Source: Pseudoxanthomonas suwonensis 11-1
GTDB lineage: Bacteria > Pseudomonadota > Gammaproteobacteria > Xanthomonadales > Xanthomonadaceae
Direction: 5' to 3'
DNA length: 64,000 bases
Assembly: GCF_000185965.1 (NCBI RefSeq)
Contig: NC_014924.1
Coordinates: 2,170,001 to 2,234,000 of the forward strand
The position numbers and the translations under genes are program-made. The number at the start of each line of letters is the position of its first letter. Positions within the stretch are counted from its first letter, which is position 1. Below, in pieces: positions 36,146 to 48,174 of the stretch. The notes under the pieces are model-generated. The model was not told the DNA's origin. It worked only from the letters and a program-made list of their open reading frames with translations, and ran no database searches.

Positions 36146-37195
36146 TTATTCGATGCCGGCCTCGTGCAGCATCCGTCGCAGGAACGCGATCTGGGCGTCG
36201 CGGCGGTCCGGCCCGTCGTAGCGGCGCACGATCCACCACTCGCGCGCGGTGGTGGACTGGCCCGGCTCCAGGGTCACGAAGGGCGCGTGGACTTCGAGCT
36301 CCATCAGGCTCGGATAGGCCGGGTCCGGGCGCCAGTCCAGGTACAGCTCGACCTGGCCCTGCTCCGGATGGATGCGCTCGACCGGCTGCTTCTCGAAATG
36401 GATCACGAAGGCCTGGCCGGCGTTGAAACCGGCGATCCAGCCGGCCTCGGGCTGGATGAACACCTTGCCGCGCCGGCCCTGCAGGCCCTCGCCCGGCGGC
36501 AGCAGTTCCAGCGAGAACAGGCCGTCGTCGCTGCTGGTCACCAGCGCGTCGTAGCCGTCCTCGGTATCCGAGCGCACGCGCACGCCGCTGCCATCGGCGG
36601 CCACCGGCACGTAGACCCGGGTGTCCGGCGGCACCCGCGAGTTGAACCAGATATCGCGCGACACCGGCTCCTTGCGGATGTTGCGCATCTCCACGGCGAG
36701 CTCGGCGCGCTCGTGGGAAAGGTCGAAGCCCTGCACCAGCTGCACGCCGCTGACCGGGCTGGCGGCGCCCTCCAGCACCAGGCGGGTATCGCCCTGCTCC
36801 AGCACCCGGGTCTTCCCATGCGACAGCCAAGGATCCGGCGGCCACACCGCGGCAGCCTTGCGCCGCGCCTGGTTGAGCGTCTGTCCGGTCCACCACTGCG
36901 ACTGCGGTCCGGTCCAGACCTCGTGCCCCATGTACGGGATGTTGTCGGCATTGGCCGACACCTTCGGATCGGGCTGGCTGTCCACCGCCTCGCCCACGCG
37001 CAGCAGGTTGGGCGCGCCGGGCAGCGAGATATGCAGCATGCGTCCGCCCAGCCGTGGCGAGACTTCCAGCTGGAGTTGCGGACTCTCCAGGCGCACGCGT
37101 GCCTGGTCGTTGCCATCGGCGGTCGCGGCCGTGGGCGCCAGGCCCAGGGCCATCGCCAGCAGCGCGGTTCGCACGGGGGAACTGCTCTGGGCCAT
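36146..37195 (-). CDS. DUF4380 family exported protein
   Basis: 349 residues with a signal peptide (MAQSSSPVRTALLAMALGL, cleavage near ATADG). The ATG at 37195 has GAGGTGGAG just upstream. The body is beta-rich and resembles the galactose mutarotase/glycosyl-hydrolase-accessory fold of DUF4380 proteins: LEVSPRLGGRMLHISLPG near the N-terminus, WTGPQSQWWTG, and FVIHFEKQPVERIHPEQGQVELYLDW later. The family may bind or modify sugars but has no proven activity. It forms a single-gene unit after pilZ on the same strand. Confidence 0.82.
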   Translation of the reverse strand: MAQSSSPVRTALLAMALGLAPTAATADGNDQARVRLESPQLQLEVSPRLGGRMLHISLPGAPNLLRVGEAVDSQPDPKVSANADNIPYMGHEVWTGPQSQWWTGQTLNQARRKAAAVWPPDPWLSHGKTRVLEQGDTRLVLEGAASPVSGVQLVQGFDLSHERAELAVEMRNIRKEPVSRDIWFNSRVPPDTRVYVPVAADGSGVRVRSDTEDGYDALVTSSDDGLFSLELLPPGEGLQGRRGKVFIQPEAGWIAGFNAGQAFVIHFEKQPVERIHPEQGQVELYLDWRPDPAYPSLMELEVHAPFVTLEPGQSTTAREWWIVRRYDGPDRRDAQIAFLRRMLHEAGIE

Positions 37196-37262
37196 CGGCT
37201 CCACCTCGGTTGGCCAACCGCCATGCGCCCGCGCCCGGTGGCGCAGCCGCAGGCGGGCGGGT

Positions 37263-37616
37263 TCACATGGTGTGGGTCGGCTTCTCGGCGTTGACCTGGC
37301 CGGCCAGCAGGGTCTCGATGCGGTTCTTGACCGCATCGCCGTCGGCGCCTTCCGGGAACTGCACGCCGATGCCGGCGGTGCGGTTGCCCTGCGCGCCGAC
37401 CGGCGTGACCCAGACCACCTTGCCGGCGATCGGCAGGCGCTCGCTGGAATCGGGCAGGGTCAGGAGCAGGAACACCTCGTCGCCGAGGAAATAACGCTTG
37501 GGCGTGGGCACGAAGATGCCGCCATTGCGCACGTAAGGCATGTAGGCGCCGTACAGTCCCGCCTTGTCCTTGACCGCCAGCGACAGGATGCCCTGGCGTC
37601 CGCTTGCAGCACTCAT
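37263..37616 (-). CDS. pilZ: Type IV pilus PilZ protein
   Basis: 117 residues, closely matching the Xanthomonas PilZ length. It is needed for type IV pilus assembly; in Xanthomonas the founding PilZ binds PilB and FimX rather than c-di-GMP (family knowledge). The sequence lacks the RxxxR and (D/N)xSxxG c-di-GMP motifs; the corresponding stretch reads NRTAGIGVQF. Conserved blocks are GGIFVPTPKRYFLGDEVFLLLTLPD and the KPTHTM tail. It follows holB by 23 bp, the usual holB-pilZ pair. Confidence 0.95.
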   Translation of the reverse strand: MSAASGRQGILSLAVKDKAGLYGAYMPYVRNGGIFVPTPKRYFLGDEVFLLLTLPDSSERLPIAGKVVWVTPVGAQGNRTAGIGVQFPEGADGDAVKNRIETLLAGQVNAEKPTHTM

Positions 37617-37639
37617 CGTTTTCCCCCGTTCCTGCGCGG

Positions 37640-40403
<2,764 letters not shown>

Positions 40404-40456
40404 CTCGTTCCCTTACAGGACGCTCAGGATACCGCGCCGCACGCATGCACCGCCGC

Positions 40457-41812
40457 TCATGCCTGCGGCACCAGCGCCCGCAGCAGGCCGCGCGCCTTGG
40501 CCCGGGTCTCGTCCAGCTCGCGCTCGGGCACGGAGTCGACCACGATGCCGGCGCCGGTGCGGAACACCGCGGTATTGCCGGAGACCTCGGCGCTGCGGAT
40601 CAGGATGTTCAGGTCCATGTCGCCATTGCGGCCCAGCCAGCCGATCGCGCCGGTGTAGGCGCCGCGCGGCACCTGCTCCAGCTCGGCGATGATCTGCATG
40701 CAGCGCACCTTGGGGCAGCCGGTGATGGTGCCGCCGGGGAACACCGCGGCGATCACCTCGCCGGGCGTGGCATCGGCGCGCAGCCGGCCGCGCACGTTGC
40801 TGACGATGTGGTGGACATGGGCGTAGCTTTCCACCGTCATCAGCTCGTCGACCTCGACGCTGCCGGGCGTGCACACGCGGCCCAGGTCGTTGCGTTCCAG
40901 GTCGATCAGCATCACGTGCTCGGCGCGCTCCTTGGGATGCCCCACCAGCTCGCGGATGCGCTCGCCATCGTCGTCGCCGGGAAACCGCGGACGGGTGCCG
41001 GCGATCGGACGGGTCTGCACCTCGCGCCCGTGCACCGATACCAGCCGCTCCGGCGAGGAACTGGCCACCGCCCAGCCCTCGCCCGCGAACAGGCCTGCAA
41101 ACGGGGCGGGATTGGCCTGGCGCAGGCGCGCGTACAGCGCGGCCGGATCCAGAGGTGCGTCGAAGGCGGCACGCCAGCCGCGCGAAAGATTGACCTGGAA
41201 CACATCGCCGGCGCGCAGGTAGTCGAGCACGCGCCCTACCCCCTCGATGAAGCGCTCCGGCTCGTCCTCGGCGATTTCCGCGGGCGGTTGCCAGGCAGGC
41301 AGCGGCGCCAGCGTGCCGCAAGCTTCGATGTCCGCGCGGACGCGCTCGAGCAGGCGCTCCTGCCCCGGCTCGGCGATGGCCACGCACTCGCCGCTGGCGC
41401 GGTCGCGCAGGACCGCCGCCGGGCATCGCAGGGCCAGCGCCGGCGGACGTCCGTCCTCGCGCCGTGGCAGGCGCAGCACCGGCTCGACCTGCGCGGCCAG
41501 CTCGTAGTCCAGCAGCAGGGCCCAACCGCCCAGGAAGGGCCAGCGCGGGTCGGAGGTGTCGTCCCGTTCGCGCTGCCACCAGGCATCCAGCGCCTGCAGG
41601 AAGGTTCCAGCGTGTGCCGCTCCTTCGAGGTCGCGGCTGACGCCATCGCCATCCAGGCGCAGGCCACGGCCGTCGGCGACCAGCAGCAGGTCCCAGCGCC
41701 CCTGGACGGTGCCGGAAGCTACCGATTCAAGCAGCAGCGGATAGCGCGCCGGCGCCTGCCGGTGCAGGGCCAGCAGGTCGAAGGACGCCGGAAGCGCGAG
41801 CGGTTGCAGCAT
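40457..41812 (-). CDS. pabB: Aminodeoxychorismate synthase component I (chorismate-utilising enzyme)
   Basis: 451 residues, ADC synthase/anthranilate synthase family. It should make 4-amino-4-deoxychorismate for folate together with a PabA glutaminase. Signatures are VFQVNLSRGW, SSSPERLVSV, LIDLERNDLGRVC, and FPGGTITGCPKVR. The motif that in E. coli PabB is PIKGT (catalytic Lys274) here reads PIAGT (Ala271), as in TrpE. Its place between fabF and mltG matches pabC in E. coli, supporting a folate role. TrpE identity cannot be excluded from sequence alone. Confidence 0.85.
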   Translation of the reverse strand: MLQPLALPASFDLLALHRQAPARYPLLLESVASGTVQGRWDLLLVADGRGLRLDGDGVSRDLEGAAHAGTFLQALDAWWQRERDDTSDPRWPFLGGWALLLDYELAAQVEPVLRLPRREDGRPPALALRCPAAVLRDRASGECVAIAEPGQERLLERVRADIEACGTLAPLPAWQPPAEIAEDEPERFIEGVGRVLDYLRAGDVFQVNLSRGWRAAFDAPLDPAALYARLRQANPAPFAGLFAGEGWAVASSSPERLVSVHGREVQTRPIAGTRPRFPGDDDGERIRELVGHPKERAEHVMLIDLERNDLGRVCTPGSVEVDELMTVESYAHVHHIVSNVRGRLRADATPGEVIAAVFPGGTITGCPKVRCMQIIAELEQVPRGAYTGAIGWLGRNGDMDLNILIRSAEVSGNTAVFRTGAGIVVDSVPERELDETRAKARGLLRALVPQA

Positions 41813-41860
41813 GCGTTGGACGGTTCCGGCGGGCGCCGGCCGGAGCCGGCGCCGCGACCG

Positions 41861-43099
41861 TCAGATGCGGCCGAACACCAGGGTGCCGTTGGTGCCGCCG
41901 AAGCCGAAGCCGTTGGACACGGCCACGTCGACCTTGGCCTGGCGCGCCACGTTGGGCACGTAGTCCAGGTCGCAGCCCTCGCCCGGGTTCTCGAGGTTGA
42001 TGGTTGGCGGGACGATGCCGTGGTGGATCGCCAGCACCGAGAAGATCGCCTCGACGCCGCCGGCGGCACCCAGCAGGTGGCCGGTCATCGACTTGGTCGA
42101 GCTGACCATCATCTTGTAGGCGTGGTCGCCGAAGGCGCGCTTCATCGCCAGGGTCTCGGCCAGGTCGCCCAGCGGGGTGGAGGTGCCGTGCGCGTTGAGG
42201 TAGTCCACCTTCGAAGGGTCGATCTTCGCGTCGCGCAGCGCGGCCAGCATGCAGCGCGCGGCGCCGTCGCCATCCTCGCTCGGGGCGGTCATGTGGTTGG
42301 CGTCGGCACTGGCGCCGAAGCCCAGCAGCTCGGCATAGATGCGCGCGCCGCGGGCCTTGGCGTGCTCATATTCCTCCAGCACCAGGATGCCGGCACCGTC
42401 GCCCAGGACGAAGCCGTCACGCTCCACGTCCCACGGCCGCGAGGCGCGCTCCGGATCGTCGTTGCGGGTGGACATGGCCTTCATCGAGCAGAAGCCGCCC
42501 ATCGAGGTCGGCGAGGAGCCGCGCTCGGCGCCGCCGGCAACCATCACGTCGGCGTCGCCGTGCTGGATCAGGCGCATCGCCGTGCCGATGGAATGGTTGG
42601 AGGTGGCGCAGGCGGAGACGGCCGAGAAGTTCGGTCCCTTCAGCCCGCGGATGATGCTCAGCTGGCCCGGCAGCATGTTGATGATGGTGCTGGGCACGTA
42701 GAACGGCGAGATCTTGCGCGGGCCGCCCTCGAGGTACTTGGCGGTCTGCTCCTCGATGCCGAGGATGCCGCCGATGCCCGAACCGATGATCGCGCCCACG
42801 CGCTCGGCGTTGGCGTCGGTGATCTCCAGGCCGGAGTCGTCCAGGGCCATGAAGGACGCCGCCAGTCCGTAGTGGATGAACGGCTCCATCTTCTTGGCGT
42901 CCTTGGGCGGCAGGAACGCGGTGGGGTCGAAATCGCGGATCTCGCCGGCGATGCGGGTGGCATAGGCGCTCGCATCGAAATGCGTGACCGGGCCGATGCC
43001 CGACCTGCCGTTGACGATGCCGTCCCAGCTGCTGGCCAGGTCGTTGCCCAGCGGCGAGACCATGCCCATGCCGGTGATGACGACGCGACGCTGACTCAT
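41861..43099 (-). CDS. fabF: 3-oxoacyl-ACP synthase II (FabF)
   Basis: 412 residues, cytosolic condensing enzyme that elongates acyl-ACP, including C16:1 to C18:1. The active-site Cys164 is in [12 protein letters not shown]; the two histidines are in [11 protein letters not shown] and [15 protein letters not shown]. The ATG at 43099 has AGGAG at 6 nt. It follows acpP by 135 bp with a strong hairpin between, so their expression may differ. Confidence 0.97.
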   Translation of the reverse strand: MSQRRVVITGMGMVSPLGNDLASSWDGIVNGRSGIGPVTHFDASAYATRIAGEIRDFDPTAFLPPKDAKKMEPFIHYGLAASFMALDDSGLEITDANAERVGAIIGSGIGGILGIEEQTAKYLEGGPRKISPFYVPSTIINMLPGQLSIIRGLKGPNFSAVSACATSNHSIGTAMRLIQHGDADVMVAGGAERGSSPTSMGGFCSMKAMSTRNDDPERASRPWDVERDGFVLGDGAGILVLEEYEHAKARGARIYAELLGFGASADANHMTAPSEDGDGAARCMLAALRDAKIDPSKVDYLNAHGTSTPLGDLAETLAMKRAFGDHAYKMMVSSTKSMTGHLLGAAGGVEAIFSVLAIHHGIVPPTINLENPGEGCDLDYVPNVARQAKVDVAVSNGFGFGGTNGTLVFGRI

Positions 43100-43162
43100 T
43101 GGCGGCTCCTGCTTCTCACGGTGCGGGGATGCGCATGCCGCGGCCGCTGCGGCCGGACATGC

Positions 43163-43187
43163 ACGGGGCCGCATGCAGCGGCCCCGT
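43163..43187 (-). terminator. Hairpin between acpP and fabF
   Basis: A 10-bp GC-rich perfect stem (43163-43172 with 43178-43187) with a 5-nt loop lies in the 135-bp acpP-fabF gap. No T-tract is present; it could act as an attenuator or RNA stabiliser that keeps acpP message high. Confidence 0.35.
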
Positions 43188-43234
43188 CGAATGTGGTCGC
43201 CGCGGACCACGCGGGTCCGCGGGCATGGCTCGCG

Positions 43235-43474
43235 TCAGCTCTTGACGTGGGCCTTGATGTAGTCGATCGCCTGCTGGACCGAGGTGATCTTCTCGGCCTC
43301 TTCGTCCGGGATCTCGCACTCGAACTCTTCTTCCAGGGCCATCACCAGCTCGACGGTGTCGAGCGAGTCGGCGCCCAGGTCGTCGACGAACGATGCGCTG
43401 TTGGTCACTTCCTCTTCCTTGACGCCGAGCTGTTCGACGACGATTTTCTTGACGCGCTCTTCGATGGTGCTCAT
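43235..43474 (-). CDS. acpP: Acyl carrier protein
   Basis: 79 residues, acidic. Ser37 in [11 protein letters not shown] takes the 4'-phosphopantetheine arm that carries growing acyl chains. The ATG at 43474 has GGAG upstream; a longer frame to 43570 adds unrelated residues and is rejected. It lies 189 bp downstream of fabG, longer than usual, which could hold its own promoter. Confidence 0.98.
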   Translation of the reverse strand: MSTIEERVKKIVVEQLGVKEEEVTNSASFVDDLGADSLDTVELVMALEEEFECEIPDEEAEKITSVQQAIDYIKAHVKS

Positions 43475-43663
43475 GGGTTTGCTGCTCCAGGCGGAGTGGT
43501 TGTTGGTCGAACCGGCGCCAGAATGCGCGGCCCGGGTTTCACTGATCCACAAGGCGGATAGTGTAGTCAAAAGCCGTGGCCACTGGCACCCGCTTAAAAA
43601 TGCAGGCGGTTCAGTGGGTTGCGCGACCTTTGGGGTCTGTTGGGGCGGGTACCGGAGCCTATA

Positions 43664-44410
43664 TCAGGCCATGTACATGCCGCCGTTGACGTGAAGGGTT
43701 TCGCCGGTGATGTAGTTGGCGTCCGGGCCGGCGAGGAAGGCCACGGCGCGGGCGATGTCCGCCGGCTCGCCGAGGCGGCCCAGCGCGATCTGGCCCAGCA
43801 TCGCCTCCCTGGCGTCGGCCGGCAGGTCGCGGGTCATGTCGGTATCGATGAAGCCCGGGGCGACCACGTTCACGGTCACGCCGCGGCTGCCGATCTCCTT
43901 GGCCAGCGACTTGCTGAAGGCGATGATGCCGGCCTTGGCCGCGGCGTAGTTCGCCTGGCCCGCGTTGCCGGTGGCGCCGATCACCGAGGCGATGTTGACG
44001 ATGCGGCCCTTGCGCGCCTTCATCATGCCGCGCATCACCGCCTTGCAGCTGCGGTAGACGCTGGTCAGGTTGGTGTCGAGGATGGCCTGCCAGTCCTCGT
44101 CCTTCATGCGCATGAGCAGGTTGTCGCGGGTGATGCCGGCGTTGTTGACCAGGATCGAGACCGCGCCGAACTCCTTGGTGATCGAGTCGATCAGCGCTTC
44201 CACCGCGCCCGGCTCGTTGACGTCGAGCCTGCGGCCATGGCCACCCTTGCCCGCCAGGCGCTCGCCGATGGCCTGCGCGCCGTTGTCGCTGGTGGCGGTG
44301 CCGATGACGGTGGCGCCGCGGGCGGCCAGCTCGTCGGCGATGGCCGCGCCGATGCCGCGGCTGGCACCGGTAACAAGGGCGATCTCGCCGCTCAGGGGCA
44401 GGTTGCTCAT
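43664..44410 (-). CDS. fabG: 3-oxoacyl-ACP reductase
   Basis: 248 residues, NADPH-dependent short-chain dehydrogenase that reduces 3-ketoacyl-ACP. The cofactor motif is TGASRGIG (14-21), and the catalytic residues are Ser142, Tyr155 and Lys159 (YAAAKAG). It lies 51 bp after fabD. Confidence 0.97.
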   Translation of the reverse strand: MSNLPLSGEIALVTGASRGIGAAIADELAARGATVIGTATSDNGAQAIGERLAGKGGHGRRLDVNEPGAVEALIDSITKEFGAVSILVNNAGITRDNLLMRMKDEDWQAILDTNLTSVYRSCKAVMRGMMKARKGRIVNIASVIGATGNAGQANYAAAKAGIIAFSKSLAKEIGSRGVTVNVVAPGFIDTDMTRDLPADAREAMLGQIALGRLGEPADIARAVAFLAGPDANYITGETLHVNGGMYMA

Positions 44411-44461
44411 GTCGACTCCTGGTTCGTATTCAGTGGGGGCCGCGCCGCGGCCCCGCGGAGG

Positions 44462-45403
44462 TCAGCGCCAGTCGGCCAGCGCGGCGTCGAAGTCCGCGGC
44501 TGCGCCGATGGCGCGCGCGTCCAGCGACTTGTCGATGCGCTTGGCCAGGCCGGCCAGCACCTTGCCGGGCCCGCACTCGGCGATGTGGGTGGCGCCACCA
44601 CCGGCCAGGGCCTGGACGCAACCGGTCCAGCGTACCGGCAGGTAGAGCTGGCGCACCAGCGCGTCGCGGATCGCCTCGACGCTGTCGTGGACCTGGGCGT
44701 CGACGTTCTGCACCACCGGCAGCGACGGCGCCTGCCACTGCAGGCCGGACATCGCCTCGCCCAGGCGATCGGCGGCCTGGCGCATCAGCGGGGTATGGGA
44801 AGGCACGCTCACCGCGAGCTTGACCGCCTTGCGCACGCCACGCTCGGCCAGCAGGGCCAGCGCGGCGTCGACCGCGGCGGCGTCGCCACCGATCACGATC
44901 TGGCCGGGCGAGTTGTAATTGGCCGGGACCACGATGCCGCTGGACGAGGCCTGGGTGCAGACCTCCTCCACCACCGCGTCCTCGGCACCGAGTACCGCGG
45001 CCATCGCGCCGGTACCGGCGGGGGCGGCATCCTGCATCAGCTGGCCGCGCAGGCGCACCAGGCGGGCGCCGTCATGCAGCGACAGCGCACCTGCTGCGAC
45101 CAGGGCGGTGTACTCGCCCAGGCTGTGGCCGGCCAGCTGCGCCGGCTGGGCACCGCCCTGGGCCTGCCACGCGCGCCAGACAGCCACGCCAGCGGCCAGC
45201 AGGGCCGGCTGGGTGAACTCGGTGCGGTTGAGCTGGTCCTCGGGACCTTCCTGCGACAGCGTCCACAGGTCGACACCGGCGCCCTCGGAAGCCTCGGCGA
45301 ATGCTTCGCGCACCCGGGGGTGCGCCGCCGCCAGTTCGGCGAGCATGCCGATCGACTGGGAACCCTGACCGGGGAAAACAAAAGCAAGCGTCGGCTGGGT
45401 CAC
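44462..45403 (-). CDS. fabD: Malonyl-CoA:ACP transacylase
   Basis: 313 residues from a GTG at 45403, which gives the family N-terminus TQPTLAFVFPGQGSQ. Catalytic Ser94 is in GHSLGE and the His in VPSHTPLM. A longer frame upstream has no family resemblance. A hairpin separates it from fabH, so fabD-fabG-acpP may have a separate promoter in the 168-bp gap. Confidence 0.96.
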   Translation of the reverse strand: MTQPTLAFVFPGQGSQSIGMLAELAAAHPRVREAFAEASEGAGVDLWTLSQEGPEDQLNRTEFTQPALLAAGVAVWRAWQAQGGAQPAQLAGHSLGEYTALVAAGALSLHDGARLVRLRGQLMQDAAPAGTGAMAAVLGAEDAVVEEVCTQASSSGIVVPANYNSPGQIVIGGDAAAVDAALALLAERGVRKAVKLAVSVPSHTPLMRQAADRLGEAMSGLQWQAPSLPVVQNVDAQVHDSVEAIRDALVRQLYLPVRWTGCVQALAGGGATHIAECGPGKVLAGLAKRIDKSLDARAIGAAADFDAALADWR

Positions 45404-45519
45404 GTGCTGTCGCGGATCGAAGAAGGACGGCGATGATACGGGCGGAACGCGTCGTTTGTCTGTACGACCGCGTATGTGCAGGTGCCCGCGCGACGCCTCG
45501 CGCATGCCCCGGAAACGGC

Positions 45520-45545
45520 GAAAGGCCGCACGAAGGCGGCCTTTC
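45520..45545 (-). terminator. Hairpin between fabH and fabD
   Basis: A perfect 10-bp stem with a 6-nt loop, 26 nt after the fabH stop. On the minus strand the 3' arm ends in CCTTTC and is followed by GCCGTTT, so termination may be partial. It suggests attenuation within the fab cluster. Confidence 0.5.
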
Positions 45546-45571
45546 AATGGTCGTTCGGCGACGCCGGCGAC

Positions 45572-46552
45572 TCAGTAGCGCAGCAGCGCCGAGCCCCAGG
45601 TGAAGCCGCCACCGAACGCTTCCAGCAGCAGCAGCTGGCCACGCTGCACGCGGCCCGAGCGCACCGCCTCGTCCAGCGCCAGCGGCACCGATGCGGCCGA
45701 GGTGTTGCCATGGCGGTCGACGGTGACCACCACGCGGTCCATCGACATCTCCAGGCGCTTGGCCGTGGCTTCGATGATGCGCAGGTTGGCCTGGTGCGGG
45801 ATCAGCCAGTCGAGGTCGCCCTTGCCCAGGCCGTTGGCCTCGAGCGTCTCGTCGACCACGCCGTCCAGCGCCTTGACCGCGTGCTTGAACACCTCGTTGC
45901 CGGACATCAGGATGCGCACGCCGGCATTGGTGGCGTCCTTGTCGAAGCCGCTGGACACGCCCGCCGGGCAGTGCAGCAGCTCGCGCTTGCTGCCATCGGC
46001 GTGCAGGTGCGTGGACAGGATGCCGGTCTCGCTGTCGGCCTTGAGCACGACCGCGCCGGCGCCGTCGCCGAACAGCACGCAGGTGGTGCGGTCGTTCCAG
46101 TCGACGATGCGGGTAAGGGTTTCGGCGCCGATCACCAGCGCGGTGCGCGCGGCGCCGGTCTGGACGAACTTGTCGGCCACGCTCAGGGCGAACACGAAGC
46201 CCGAGCAGGCGGCGTTGACGTCGAAGGCGGGGCAGCCGGCGATGCCGAGCTTCTGCTGCACCAGGCACGCGGCGGACGGGAAGATCACGTCGGGCGTGGT
46301 GGTGCCGACCACGATCAGGTCGATCTCGTCGGGCGAGATGCCCGCGGCCTCGATCGCCCTCAGCGCGGCCTCGTAGGCCAGGTCGCTGGTGGCCTGCCCT
46401 TCGGCGGCCACCCGGCGCTCGCGGATGCCGGTACGCGTACGGATCCACTCGTCGCTGGTGTCGACCACCTTGGCCAGGTCGTCATTGGTGACCACCTTCT
46501 CCGGCAGGTAGCTGCCGGTTCCGGCGATGCGCGAATAGATCCGCTCGCTCAT
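45572..46552 (-). CDS. fabH: 3-oxoacyl-ACP synthase III (FabH)
   Basis: 326 residues. It starts fatty acid synthesis by condensing an acyl-CoA primer with malonyl-ACP. The triad is Cys116 (NAACSGF), His253 (PHQAN) and Asn283 (HGNTSAAS). In this family branched primers are common (knowledge of xanthomonads), but primer choice is not readable. plsX, which in E. coli lies between rpmF and fabH, is absent. Confidence 0.97.
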   Translation of the reverse strand: MSERIYSRIAGTGSYLPEKVVTNDDLAKVVDTSDEWIRTRTGIRERRVAAEGQATSDLAYEAALRAIEAAGISPDEIDLIVVGTTTPDVIFPSAACLVQQKLGIAGCPAFDVNAACSGFVFALSVADKFVQTGAARTALVIGAETLTRIVDWNDRTTCVLFGDGAGAVVLKADSETGILSTHLHADGSKRELLHCPAGVSSGFDKDATNAGVRILMSGNEVFKHAVKALDGVVDETLEANGLGKGDLDWLIPHQANLRIIEATAKRLEMSMDRVVVTVDRHGNTSAASVPLALDEAVRSGRVQRGQLLLLEAFGGGFTWGSALLRY

Positions 46553-46638
46553 GCGTACTCCCGCAGGGAAGGCTCCCGCGGGAGCCGGAGATTGGCCGCA
46601 AGCCGGACGGGCGCGGGGCGCCCGTCCGGATCGGGTTC

Positions 46639-46833
46639 TCAGTCTTCCTCGACCACCGAGGTCTTGGTGGCGATGACCTTCTTGCCGCGGTAGTAACCGT
46701 CAGCGGTCACGTGGTGGCGCAGGTGGATCTCGCCGGTGGTCGGGTCGGTCGACAGCTGCTTGGCGGTCAGCGCGTCGTGCGAACGGCGCTGGCCACGGCG
46801 GGACGGGGTGACACGGGATTTCTGCACAGCCAT
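46639..46833 (-). CDS. rpmF: 50S ribosomal protein L32
   Basis: 64 residues. The ATG at 46833 has GGAG at good spacing and gives the standard [19 protein letters not shown] start. The C-terminus GYYRGKKVI matches bacterial L32. The zinc-binding cysteines of some L32 proteins are absent. It is in the yceD-rpmF-fabH order. Confidence 0.97.
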   Translation of the reverse strand: MAVQKSRVTPSRRGQRRSHDALTAKQLSTDPTTGEIHLRHHVTADGYYRGKKVIATKTSVVEED

Positions 46834-46933
46834 GGGATTGCTCCAAACTCGGTTGAATTGCGTGTTCTGGTAAAGCCTCGAAGCCACCCGCCGGTGCCGT
46901 TCCAGGGCGCCTTTGCGCGGCGGCGCGGCCGTC

Positions 46934-47455
46934 CTACTTCTTCTTCAGGGCCGCCAGCGCCGCGAACGGGCTGGCTGCCTGCTGTTCTTCCTCGCTGGCC
47001 GACCAGGTGCGGTCGACCGGCTCGCTGTCCGGGGCGACCGGGACCACCGGCAGGGCGAGCACCAGCTCGTCCTCCACCAGGTCCAGCGGCCTCAGCATGC
47101 CGTCCTCCGGCACGAGCAGCGGCTCGTACCCGGGCGGCAGCGCGGCTTCCTGCTCCTCGTCGCGGATCAGGCCCAGGCGCTGCACCGCCTTCACCGGAAA
47201 CACGAAGCGCTCCAGGCTGCGCTGGCAGACCAGCGGCAGGCCGGCATCCAGCGTCAGTTCGATGAACGGCACCTGCAGGGCGTCGTGGCCGAACTCAAGC
47301 GTGAAGCTACATTCACCTTCGGTGTCGGCAAGGCTGTCCGCAAGACGCGACAGCGCCGAAAGCGCCACCCGCCCATCGAACTGACGCCTCGCGGCGACCA
47401 TCCTCCAGGCGTCCAGCGTTTCGGGGACCTGCACAGCGGGCGCACCAGCGGACAT
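46934..47455 (-). CDS. yceD: DUF177 family protein YceD
   Basis: 173 residues. In E. coli YceD lies with rpmF and affects 23S rRNA accumulation. The conserved central block is [12 protein letters not shown]; the C-terminus is Asp/Glu-rich and ends in AALAALKKK. The usual Cys-x-Cys pattern of DUF177 is reduced to the single LVCQRSL Cys. The ATG at 47455 is near the predicted transcription start, so the message is almost leaderless. Confidence 0.92.
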   Translation of the reverse strand: MSAGAPAVQVPETLDAWRMVAARRQFDGRVALSALSRLADSLADTEGECSFTLEFGHDALQVPFIELTLDAGLPLVCQRSLERFVFPVKAVQRLGLIRDEEQEAALPPGYEPLLVPEDGMLRPLDLVEDELVLALPVVPVAPDSEPVDRTWSASEEEQQAASPFAALAALKKK

Positions 47456-47465
47456 AAGCCGCTGA

Positions 47466-47494
47466 ATGTTAAGGACCGCGATGCCCCATGTCAA
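47466..47494 (-). promoter_or_regulatory. Sigma-70 promoter of yceD-rpmF-fab operon
   Basis: On the minus strand a perfect TTGACA (47494-47489) is followed after exactly 17 bp by TAACAT (47471-47466). The predicted start is about 4 nt before the yceD ATG. This is the best sigma-70 match seen in the window. Confidence 0.75.
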
Positions 47495-47568
47495 ACCCGC
47501 GTCATGAACGTTTGCCGGCTGGCGCGGTTGGCGGGAGACTGGCGCGCCCATTTGACCACGAACCACCC

Positions 47569-48135
47569 ATGCTCGTCCTTGCCTCGACCTCTCCCTACCG
47601 CCGTGAACTGCTGCAGCGCCTGCGCCTTCCCTTCGAATGCGCGCGCCCGGAGGTGGACGAAACCCCGCTGCCCGGCGAGGAGGTGGCGCCACTGGTGCGA
47701 CGCCTGGCCGCGGCCAAGGCCGGCGCCGTGGCCGCGGCCCGCCCGGGCGACTGGGTGGTCGGCTCCGACCAGGCCGCCGAGCTGGACGGCCGCATCCTCG
47801 GCAAGCCCGGCGGCCGCGAAGGCGCGGTGGCCCAGCTGGCCTCGATGAGCGGGCGCGTGGTGCGCTTCCATACCGGCGTATGCCTGCACGGCCCCGGTGG
47901 CGTGTTCGCCGCCGGCGACGTGACCCGGGTCCACTTCCGCACCCTCGCCCGCGACGAGATCGAGCGCTACGTCGACGCCGAACAGCCGTTCGACTGTGCC
48001 GGCAGCTTCAAGTGCGAGGGCCTGGGCATCACCCTGTTCGAGGCGATCGAGTCGCATGACCCCACCGGCCTGGTCGGGCTGCCGCTGATCGCGCTGGCCG
48101 GCCTGCTGCGCAAGGCCGGCTACGCCCTGCCCTGA
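47569..48135 (+). CDS. maf: Maf-family nucleotide pyrophosphatase (YceF type)
   Basis: 188 residues. Maf proteins hydrolyse modified nucleotides; the YceF branch, next to yceD-rpmF in E. coli, acts on 7-methyl-GTP. The start LVLASTSPYRRELLQRL carries the substrate-binding S-x-S-x-x-R; VVGSDQ and the late SFKCEGLGITLFEAI are conserved. The ATG at 47569 is preferred over an upstream in-frame start at 47488. Confidence 0.92.
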   Translation: MLVLASTSPYRRELLQRLRLPFECARPEVDETPLPGEEVAPLVRRLAAAKAGAVAAARPGDWVVGSDQAAELDGRILGKPGGREGAVAQLASMSGRVVRFHTGVCLHGPGGVFAAGDVTRVHFRTLARDEIERYVDAEQPFDCAGSFKCEGLGITLFEAIESHDPTGLVGLPLIALAGLLRKAGYALP

Positions 48136-48174
48136 CCCCGCCGACTGCCCCGCCGCGCAGCCACCCGCGGCGGC

